NCBI GenBank assembly: GCA_015146655.1
Contig: VKHL01000117.1
Span: forward strand, 1-64,000
Direction of reading: 5' to 3'
DNA length: 64,000 nt
Source: Ochromonas danica
Taxonomy: Eukaryota; Sar; Chrysophyceae; Chromulinales; Chromulinaceae
The first letter of the stretch is position 1; every line of letters begins with the position of its first letter. The notes below the pieces were generated by a model. The model saw only the letters and a list, made by a program, of their open reading frames with translations. It had not been told where the DNA came from and ran no database searches. Of the stretch, positions 20,201 to 30,317 are shown in pieces. The translations under genes and the position numbers were made by a program.

Positions 20201-23200
20201 TGAAAGGTGCTCGTAAGATCAGAACCAAAGTATTTCATGACCAGACCTGTCGCCACATATCCTGCTCCATTCGAAACGACCAAGTTGCACCGACAGATAA
20301 TGTCTCTGGCTGTGGTATTAAAGACGAAGCACTGCTGGGCATTGGTAGGGACTGCTACACCAGGAACATTGAAAGCTGTGCAGGTGGTGCGTAAAACAGG
20401 ACACGCTCCTTGATACGCGCCCGCCACACCATTACACAGATACTTCAGTACCGTGCCTGAATCTGTACAAGTGAAATTCTTCCACTCTTGAAGTCGGGGA
20501 GGGCATTGGATGGTGAAGGTGATGGGAGGAGAAGGAGCAGGGATGGAAGAGGTGGGGATGGTGACATCCACATATTGGACATTGGTGGCTTTCACTGACA
20601 CCACACTCGATATCAGAGTTCCATTGCCACTGCCATTGCCACCGATCAGCTGCCAAGATGATGGAGATGTCACAATCACCACCACCGAGGCCGGACCACT
20701 TGTATTGGTGGTCACAGACACGCTGGGTAAAGTGGATTGGCCCGTGCTTGCAAGCAGCTTTTCTTGGTCTGACAAAGGAATGGGCACCAGAATGCTCACT
20801 GAAGGTGAAGGACTCACAAGCACCTCCGAAGTCACTCTAATGTCGTTGTAGATCACACTGACTTGGTTGCTCGAAGAGAGAGCGCCTTCCATGATGGACA
20901 ACAGTGCCTTCGAGGACAAGGTGACATTACCTCCTTGATTCCTCGTCACCTCCTTGACAGCAGAATAGAGAGGAGCCAAGATAATGGAGAGATCAGCCAT
21001 GACCTCGTCCTTATTCTGATCGGCCTCATCATCAGCAGGAATGTCCTTAGCAGCACTCAGCAAGATCGAATTGGCAACCGTAGCATATTGAACACCTCTT
21101 TGACTAGTCGAGATGTCATACGAACTGCGGATAATGCTCACCAGCACCTTCGCCATCTGACGCAGATTGTCTGACTGGTCCACACTTCCTTTCCAATAGC
21201 ATGTGTCGGACAGGAGAGCGTTCAGTGCCTGAACCAAGCGATGCCTCAAATCTTGTTCTACAAGAAGGTCCCTTTTCCTCGTGCTGCAATCAGGACCTCC
21301 ATAGTCACCACGACACAAACATTGGGCCTGACATGAGCTGGATAAAAGAGGACAAGTTGTAAGATGCTGAGAGAGGTTAGAAGAAGATAAAAATACGCAG
21401 CGACCATGAGAAGAGCATGTGGACGAAGGGCACTGTTTGTTCACATCCACACAATTGTGGGTAAGACTATTGCAGGATTGCCATGGAAAGCAGTTTGATC
21501 GATTGAGATCTTGGCAAGGTCTTGAATGGCTGGAATAGTTCTTCAACACACTTTGGGGTATGCATAATTGATTACTGTAGTCGCTTCCTTCCAACGACAG
21601 AAAGCCTTCCAAGCAACCAGCACATGTATTGGGCATCCCTTTCACACTATCACATGGAGATCGATGCAAAACGAGACAGTTGGGGGCTCCAGAGCAGTTG
21701 TGCCCCAGCACATTGAGAGTCGTTGCTATAGTGGACACGACATTCTCCATATTCTCCAAGCTGCCATTGCGATCTTCTTGATAACTATTCAGAAGAGACA
21801 AGAGCATCCCTGTGTTGCTATGGTTCAGAATGGATGGCTCCAGGAGGAAAGGAGTTGGAGCATCAGCTTGCACGTCCTGCGCCAAGAAACAACTCTTCGC
21901 GTGCAAACCATCCTCCGCACGAACCAACACCTGCACGCCTATGCTTACATTGGCATCATGCTGAGAAGGTTGGGATGATGATGAGTTGGGAGAGGTGGAG
22001 AGTAGTGGAAGAATGCCTCCATGCCAATCATTCCACAAAGACCATCTTCGAAGCATGATGTAGTCGCTCTCATTCATCATGAGTACCTTGTTAGGCTCAT
22101 ACTGGCTCTTATTCACATCACCCAGGATGAACACTGGATTCGATGACATGAAGTAAGCATATCCGAGAGGCAGATCCACATCCAACCACATATCTGTGAA
22201 CAGGTGAAATGATGTATTGAGGGCCCAGCCCCTGCTTGGCCAAACAGATAGCCGACCACCCTGGGGAGGTTTGTTGATTGCAACGGTCATGCTGACAGTC
22301 GACTGGTCTAGGAATGACCGTCGTCCTTGATGACCTTGTGCTAGACAAGCCAATCTGAACAGGTAATTGCCTCCGGCCAACAATCCCAAGGAAGAAGGAG
22401 ATTGCCTTGGTAAGGAGAAGGAAACAGTGACGAGTTGGCTTGAGGATGAAGTCGCAATTGCTCTCTCCGCACGTTTCTTCTCTTGCATTAACCCCAAAGA
22501 CAATGCCCCAGTCCCACTGACACTCCATGAACCATTGCAAGATCGCGCGGATTGTATTATACCCCACACTGTCAGATCTCCATCCATATTCACCTTTTGG
22601 TTCTTCGCCACCGATAGCGCAGGGATGGACAATAAAGTGGGACTCGATGCATCCACGACCTTCACCTCCAATGAAGCACTTCCATTTCTCTGGGCAGCAC
22701 GACTGCTCGAGTCTAAGACAAAAAGACTGATGATCGACGAAGTATTGATAGCTTGACTTTGGTGCTTCACAACCACTCTCACTGTTGTGTTATGGGCATC
22801 AACGGGTTGCAGATCGAGCACACAGGGAAGCCAGTCATCGCTGAAGGAAGGAGAGGAATAAGCGAACTGGGAGTAGACTTCACTTTTTGTCTTGCAAGAC
22901 CAGTGATAGGATAAAGCTGACGTACTGACCTGATCGGGATCATAGCTTGAGGAGGCATTGAGTAGCAGAGAATCCCCTAGTCGAATCATCACCTCAGGTT
23001 CCGAGGGTACAATGCTGGCGATAAGAGGAGAGGGAAGAACGTGGATCGTGATTGAGTTGGTCTGAGACGTCGCTGTCGTGGCCTCCTTGTCCATGACCTC
23101 TAGAGTGAGTTTGTAGATATGATTAGGAAGCAGTGAACGGCTGGGTCGGACAAATACATGCTCGCCATCGCCTTCCACGGTCAATAGAACAGTGGACCAG

Positions 23201-26200
23201 TTGCCACTGTTGCCGGAAGAAGCAAATTTATCGGTTTCATCACCAAGGCGGTAAAGTTGCCACACATAATGAAGTCGATTCGATTGCTGTCGCTGTCGCT
23301 GTTGTGGATTGAGTGTCATATGACAATCCAAGATGAAGGCTTCAGCTCCAATAGTCAACTCCTCGTTCGCTCTCAACCAAATGCTGTCTGCAGATGATAA
23401 GCCTAGAAAGCGAGTCACTATTGCTGACCTATTGCCACCCTTGGTTCTGACTGCCATAGGAAGACTCTCTAAGCTCTGACATTGACCTAAGAAGTTGGAC
23501 ATAGTTGCCACCACCTGAACACTGGCACACTCGCGAGGAGGAGATACAGGTAAAATAACCCATGATCTCACCAGCAGTTGGCGGTAGATCTCCTCTCCCC
23601 AAGCATGCCAAAGACTGCTTTTGTTTGAAGTAATATTTATTCGAGCCGAATTGCTTATCAAAGAAGAAGAAGAAGAGGTGGAAAAGAAAGGAAGAATCTG
23701 AATATTCATGCTGTGCCACATCCTTCCAGCTGAAAGAGAAGGCTGCATAGCCGAGGAGAAATCTAACCACCACACCACATCGTCGCCATCACCACAAACT
23801 ATCTCCCACATGCCAATCCTCGCATTGCTTGCATTTCTCATCACTGTTGATGTCATCCACTCAAGCCTTCGACCTTTACCCACGGTTGGGGAAGAGATAG
23901 TTATCGCTTCTATATCCACTTCACACTCCCTGGAATGATCCCCAATTGTGTGATTGTCCTTTTCTTTTGCAGAACCAAGGGAGTATGACAAGTGACTATT
24001 TCTTTGCAAGGCAAGAGAAAACCCCACTTGAAGAGAACTGTCAAATGTGTCGTGAATCAGCAGAGTTCGATCTGTCTGCCAAGAGCAAAGATACAACCCA
24101 GACTTTGTAAAGTTCAGCACACGGCTACATGGAAAAGTGTACGGGCCCTCAATATCGGCCAAGTTAGTCTTTTGGTTCATGGTTACCAGCACAGAGGAGC
24201 CATTTGCAGCAAAAACTGCCTGCTGCAAAGCGATGGCTTTTCTGGATGTCAATGAAGGTTGCATGCTGGGCTGGGCGCAAGGAAGACTAGAAGGATGCGA
24301 AGTTGGTTGGCAAGAAGGCAGTCCCGTGGGAAACGATGAAGGGGAGGAGATGGGTTGTTGACTCGGCTGAGAACTTGGAGCTGAAGAAGGGAGAGCAGAT
24401 GGACTGGAAGAAGGTGAAGAAAAAGGTTGTTTCGTAGGGCTGCTTATTGGTTGACCTACTGGGAAAATGCTGGGCCAGGAAGATGGCTCACTATTAGAGC
24501 GAAAGGCGGGAGTAGATGAAGGCTCTGCGGTGGGACAAGAACTTGGTTCACAAACAGGATGAGCTGCTGGACAGCTTGATGGCTGGCCACTGGGCTGCCC
24601 ACTCGGAATACTGCTGGGATCAGCAGTGGGACATGCCATAGGCTGCTTGCTTGGCGCCGCAGAAGGTTGACCACTTGGTTTGGAAGAAGGCTCCGAGAAT
24701 GGTTGCTGTGAAGGTTGAGTGGTGGGTTGCATACTGGGCCTTGAAGTGGGCTGACCAGAAGGTCGCTGGCTCGGTCCACTGCTCGGCATAGCTGAAGGCC
24801 TGTAGCTTGGGGATCCACTGGGTTGATCAGAAGGCTGACCACTGGGCCGAGATGAAGGTTGGGAAGAAGGGTAAGATGTTGGCCTAATACTGGGCTGACC
24901 TGAAGGCTGAGAACTTGGCTGAACAGAGGGTTGTGTGGTGGGTTGGGAGGTGGGTTGACCACTTGGGTAGGTAGTTGGTTGCCCTGTAGGACTTGTGCTG
25001 GGTTGTGATGAAGGTTGGGAAGAAGGGTAAGATGTTGGCCTAGCCCTGGGCTGACATGTAGGCGGAGAACTTGGTTGAACAGAGGGTTGTGTGGTGGGTA
25101 GGAAGGTGGGTTGTTGATTTGATGGCTTAGAAGAAGGTTGGGCAGTTGGTGAAGAGCTAGGTCGACTGCTAGGTTGCCTCGTAGGTTGGCCTGAAGGCTG
25201 GGAGGTGGGTTGTCGACTTGGTTGGCTGCTTGAAGGTCTACATGTGGGTTCACCAGACGGCATAGAAGAAGGTTGAGCAGTTGGTTTGGAAGATGGCTGA
25301 CCAGATGGAGCAGTGGAAGGATGTACACTTGGTGTAGTTGAGGGTTGACTTGTTGGCTGCCGCGAAGGTTGACCAGATGGACAGCTTGATGGCTGGCCAC
25401 TGGGCTGCCCACTCGGATTACTGCTGGGTTCAGCAGTGGGACATGCCATAGGCTGCTTGCTCGGCGCCGCAGAAGGTTGACCACTTGGTTTGGAAGAAGG
25501 CACCGAGGATGGTTGTTGTGAAGGTTGAGTGGTGGGTTGCATACTGGGCCTTGAAGTGGGCTGACCAGAAGGTCGCTGGCTCGGTCCACTGCTCGGCACA
25601 CCTGAAGGCCTGCAGCTCGGGAATCCACTGGGTTGATCAGAAGGCTGACCACTGGGTTGAGATGAAGGTTGGGAAGAAGGGTAAGATGTTGGCCTAGCAC
25701 TGGGCTGACTTGAAGGCTGAGAACTTGGCTGAACAGAGGGTTGTGTGGTGGGTTGACTACTTGGAAAGGTAGTCGGTAAATCTGAAGGACAAGTGCTGGG
25801 TTGAGAGGTTGGTTGGGAAGAAGGTTGGCTGGTTGGCTGAGAGCTGAGTTGACCAATGGGCTGGAAAGTGGGTTGGCTTGAAGGGTGGCCAGAAGGTCGA
25901 CTACTCGGTTCACTCGACGGTTGATGACTTGGTTGCCCAGAAGGTTGGTTGGTTGGTTCATTCGTAGGTTCTATCGTCGGTTGACTTGTTGGTTGTGAGG
26001 ACTGTTGACTGGATGACATTAGTATAAAGACAAACCCCGTGCCGCCAGCAACGCCAACAGTCGTCGAGTATAGATTTAGAGAGAGAACCTTTTGCTTGAT
26101 ATTAACTGCTACTCTCGTCTCCACGTGCCAATTATGACCTCCATTCACCGTGTAATAGATATAACCATTGGCACTACCACAATAGGCTACACTAGACGAT

Positions 26201-28091
26201 AGCATCTGAATTGCGTGAGCTGGATTGGCCGCTGTAGTGGAACCTGTGGAAGAAATATTCATCGAGGACCAACTATCACCTCCATTTGTGGATTTTGCTG
26301 CGAAATTACTGGACCCAAACAGCATCAACACGGTGTTGCTTACTGATGAGATGGAGTAAATATCGTCATTGGTATTCAACGAACTTGTTAAGGCAGTCCA
26401 TGTCGAGCCCCCATTAACTGAACGATATATAGAGCCACTCGCACCTACCACATACACTGTTTTGCCATCAAAACTAACGGCATCGTAAAGGTCAGGATTA
26501 TCGCTGCCTGATAGGCTGATATCTGACCACGAAGAATACCCGCTACTGTTAGAGGCTTTAGCGATTGTTCCAGAAGAGCCAACCACATATCCTATACCGT
26601 CCTTGGCAATAGCTATACCATATAGAACATTTCCAACAGTATAAGATGTCCATGAAACACCATCGTTCAGACTGACGTAAACTTTGCCAGAATCTGAAGT
26701 TGCCACGAAATAGCTGCTAGCATTGTGCTCAAAACAGCCAACATCATAAACCGGATCCAAACTCAACTTCTTAGATGACCAGGTTGAACCTCCATTTGAT
26801 GTTGCCAATATTATTCCATCAGAAAGGCGCGTGCCAACTACAACACAAGCATATGTTGGCAAGCAAGCCGTTCCGTAATAGGTGTCGGATGATACTCCGA
26901 CTTCCTTTTCATACCAAACACCATGCTCAATAAAAGCAGAAGGAAAGGAAGTCGGCACATCTAACGGGTTTGAAGCTGTAGGTTGACTGCTTGGTTGTCT
27001 TGTTGTTGGCTGGCTGGTGGGATCTATGTTGGAACAGACTCAAAATGAGAAGATTCGAAATACAAAGCGGCTTCATTTAAATCTATAGTCACATTCTCAC
27101 CTGGTACCAATACTAGAACACCCGACCCCGTCGTTGCTCCTCCGGCCACTCCGTAGGATGAGCTGGACATAGACAAGCTGTAAAGCAACATACTTGTGGA
27201 TGTCATCAAACTCCAACTATCACCCCCATTCAGCGTGCGATAAACCAAGCTTGTTGCAGGGCTCCCACTGCTTAACTGAGCCGCCACATATGCTTCCCTT
27301 GTGCTAAGCATAGAAATAGAATGATAGTAGGCTGAGAAGTTCGACGGAAATGCTGTCAAATTACTCCATGTGCCACCTCCATCAATGGTCTTGCCCAAGT
27401 AGCCGCTGTTTCCTGCCGCCATCGCCGAGGAAGAATTCCCATGGGATACACAGTATATATAACTACCTGTTCCGCTCGATCGTTGAATTCCTCCGTTCAA
27501 CGAATAGGCGACCAAACCATTCGCACCCACTGCTATCACATTTGTTCCATCTGGACTGCTCACATCGAGCCATGAGGCAGATGATACACCTGTTGTGAGT
27601 GCTTTCCACTTCTGGTAACCTAAAGTGGCGTTCGATTTATAGATAACATCATTTCCTGCAATAAATGCATTGCCATTGTGGCCGATACATACACCATACA
27701 CGGTCGATGATACGCTGATCAATCTTTTCCAACTCGTTCCTGTGCCATTCGATACATGGACATGCCTGCTAGTATCAATCGCCATATAATACGTGATGCC
27801 CGAATTAATGGTCTTGGATGCCATCGATTGAAAAGGCTTCGAATGCGCGTAGACGCTGCTCCAGCTAATTCCATTATCTGTCGAGCGGATAATTAATCCA
27901 GAATCGCCCGCTCCAGCGGCAAAGACATTTCCTGATGAGGCCCATGTGATTGCTCGGTAAGTGAACTGACTCAGTGTTTGTGACAGAGAAATTTTGGTCC
28001 ACTGATTCGCATCGACTAGTTTACCCACAAAAAGCAAAAATAAAATCTCGAGTGCAATATTCTCGATTCGAGGAAAGAATAATTTAATCAT
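17203..28091 (-). CDS. Gene C: double BNR-propeller, PT-stalk, PKD/REJ-EGF-GPS-like multipass membrane protein (two exons)
   Basis: Exons 28091-27101 and 27023-17203, 3,603 residues. The 77-base intron has a consensus CAG|GTGAGA donor and an ACATAG acceptor; splicing fuses ...VLVLVP to DPTSQPTTRQPSSQPT in frame, and the second exon has no ATG at its beginning, so it is not a separate gene. Order: signal peptide; propeller 1 (about 30-330; TDNGISW, TLNGGDSW blades); short PT linker; propeller 2 (about 350-660; SVNGGSTW blades); stalk (about 666-1256); PKD/REJ-like region (about 1650-1850; SSYDPDQ motif); EGF-like module (about 2191-2245); GAIN-like region; Cys zone ending CRC (about 2501-2581) without an HL[ST] triad; six or more membrane segments from about 2615; highly acidic tail. 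LLYDLNYPDDDGSC is shared with B and D. A polycystin-1-like fold without PLAT is inferred; a receptor or mechanosensor role is speculative. Confidence 0.85.
24250..26015 (-). repeat. PT-stalk repeat of gene C
   Basis: About 147 tetrapeptide units with a 12-base period. Two long blocks are repeated within it: the stretch containing SGFPSCRPSGVPSSGPSQRP at about 25350-25760 and a diverged relative at about 24580-24960. The same block also occurs in the D stalk and in the inner B stalk. Confidence 0.9.
27024..27100 (-). other. 77-base intron of gene C
   Basis: Minus-strand donor CAG|GTGAGA at 27100 and acceptor ACATAG ending at 27024, phase 1. Without splicing the first frame meets a stop just after it enters the intron's 3' end. 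Splicing joins the two open frames with codon GAT across the junction. Confidence 0.85.
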
Positions 28092-28099
28092 TCTATCAT
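28088..28099 (-). promoter_or_regulatory. Micro-uORF overlapping the gene C start
   Basis: ATGATAGAATGA: a three-codon uORF (Met-Ile-Glu-stop) whose stop overlaps the main ATG. It parallels the uORFs at A, B and D although the rest of the leader differs. Confidence 0.45.
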
Positions 28100-30308
28100 T
28101 TAATCAAGATGTGTTAACGATTGTGTTGCTGGATGGTGTCTGGTTGGACCTCTTCTCTGCCTCTCTTTCTGTTTGAGGTCAACAAGATGAAGAAGCAGAT
28201 CTGCTTGCGGGGTGAGGAAAGTGAAAAACTGTTTTTGACTTCCCCGTAAACGCATTTAATCGTACGCATCATGTTGGTTTGGAATAGCACAAAGTTGCGA
28301 GAATGTTGATGAAACGTAATTGTTGCTAATATAAGAAACAGTGTTTCTATATGGTGTGACGAGTGGTTATCCAGCTCCAAGCAAACGCTGTTATGAAGGA
28401 GACACATTAATTCTGCCCACTTCGTACAAAATGATGCTTCGTTCAAAAAAGATCAACACGAGCCACGCGATTCAAAAGTCAATTCCAAGTTAGTTAGTGC
28501 CTCTGGTTCGATCTTACCTCTGCAATAGTCCTGCTGCTCCAGTTTGACTTGGACGCCTTCGATTTCAACAACAATGACGTTTCCAGAGGCCGAAATACAG
28601 CGGGCGATTTGATGAGGAGATTATACAAAATCATAACTCCCAACTCACCTTATTAAAACCAAGCGCTTATCAGGGTAACAAGGTAACGTACAAAAGCACA
28701 CACTTCTACAGGTAGCACACACACTGTTGAGAAACCAGGGTTCTAGAAGAGGCTAGATCTAGACCACTATGCGAGTCTCAAAGCTCAGACTTGTCAACAA
28801 GACCAAAACCATCTCATTGACGCTGATAAACTATTAATTAATGACTTCAGCAGTCATTCCGGATGCATGACAGCCACACAAAAAGTGCACAGGCTTTACA
28901 TCTAGAAATCTGGGGTTATGTAAAAGCATAACTCCCAACACACCCCTTTAAAGCCAAGCGCTTATCAGGGTAACAGGGTCACGTACACAAGCAAGCACAC
29001 ACGCTTCTACAAGTACTATACACCCTCACACAGACACTCAGAGAAAAGTATACGCAATACTAATTCCTTCGACCAATGAAGGCTCCTCGCATCTTCCTCA
29101 GTGTTCGCTCGTCGCCACCAGCCTCTTACACTGGCCATGCTCCACAATGGCCCAAGGGTACAAATGGATACTCATAATACAACCCTTTAAACTGCACTTC
29201 GACATTCAGTCGTCAAGCGCCACGATTTCCTCAGGATACATCTGGCTCCCTCCTTGATACATCAGACTCTTCGGATACAACAGGCTCTCTCTCGGATACA
29301 TCAGGTTCTCACAGACACATCTGGCTCATACGGATACATCAGGATCACATCTTGGACAATCGTCTTCACGTCTGCTCCTCGGTTGGACAACAGACAACAT
29401 CTCTGCCCTTCGCAAGGGACTCAAGAGATACGTAAGGACTTCGCATTCAGCTGATCCTCACATGTGGGCAAGCGAAACACCATCTTGACTCACCCAGAAG
29501 GTCAATGGCTCCTTTAGATCCATTATTCCGATCCTTCTCAGTCAAGACCACCAGTCAAACGACTGGGATTAATTAATAGTTTATGTTGAGAAACCAGGGT
29601 TCTAGAAGAGGCTAGATCTAGACCACTATGCGAGTCTCAAAGCTCAGACTTGTCAACAAGACCAAAACCATCTCATTGACGCTGATAAACTATTAATTAA
29701 TGACTTCAGCAGTCATTCCGGATGCATGACAGCCACACAATAAGTGCACAGGCTTTACATCTAGAAATCTGGGGTTATGTAAAAGCATAACTCCCAACAC
29801 ACACTTCTACAGGTAGCACACACCACCCTCGCTCACGACACTCAGAGAAAAGCATACACGCTCATACCATCGACTAATAACGAAGGCTCCTTGCATCTTC
29901 CTCAGTGTTTGCTCTTTCCACCAGTCTCTTTCGCTGCAATGGCCCAAAATGGCAAAAATGCATATTCTTCATCCACCTCTTGAATCTACACTTTGACATT
30001 AAGTCATCAGGTGTCATGATTTCCTAAGGATACATCTGATAGTGGACATAATAGCCTGGCTCGTTCGGATCTTTAGAAATAGCAGATCACCATGGTGAAT
30101 GAAGTAATTATTGATAAGAAGAGAAGAAACATCATGTTTTGACAGAATTCCATGGAATGCCTCCATGGAAAAGACCATGGAAATCGCATTGACGTTGATC
30201 GCTCCCAACTCTGACAAAAAAAAATACAATTCTATTTCTCTACCACCATACTCCTCCTGAAATCATCAAACTCTGAGAAAGAGATTATTTTTGAGTAAAC
30301 GGGAAGGA
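28100..30308. other. Intergenic between divergent genes C and D, repeat-rich
   Basis: I support no coding gene here. Contents: about 28100-28500, non-repetitive, with a short minus-strand frame of no recognised family; 28630-29990, direct repeats (listed separately) with related flanks; about 29228-29345, a short degenerate repeat of GGATACATCAGG-like units; 30145-30235, CCATGGA palindromes and a leader segment shared with gene A. Confidence 0.6.
28725..29799. repeat. Pair of about 215-base direct repeats flanking a short non-coding segment
   Basis: Repeats at 28725-28940 and about 29585-29799 differ at very few positions, begin TGTTGAG and end CCCAACA, and enclose about 640 bases without an open frame. 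TG...CA ends are seen in LTRs, so a small non-autonomous LTR-type remnant is possible. I found no clear primer-binding or polypurine signal, and the outer flanks (a CACACTTCTACAGGTAGCACAC stretch on both sides) are themselves related, so a larger tandem duplication is the alternative. Near-identity means young. Confidence 0.6.
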
Positions 30309-30317
30309 ATGATATGA
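30309..30317 (+). promoter_or_regulatory. Micro-uORF overlapping the gene D start
   Basis: ATGATATGA overlaps the tandem main ATG codons at 30314 and 30317. It is identical to the A and B arrangement on the opposite strand. Confidence 0.5.

Noticed and set aside
24456-25961. 501-codon minus-strand frame over the C stalk
   Set aside because: Same reason: an alternative frame of the 12-base repeat inside gene C.
17203-26958. Treating the large C frame as a stand-alone gene starting at 26958
   Set aside because: Its first codon there is GTG, there is no signal peptide, and a consensus intron joins it in frame to the upstream exon.
28114-28446. 110-codon minus-strand frame upstream of gene C
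   Set aside because: No recognisable domain, no neighbouring copy, and composition like the surrounding intergenic DNA.
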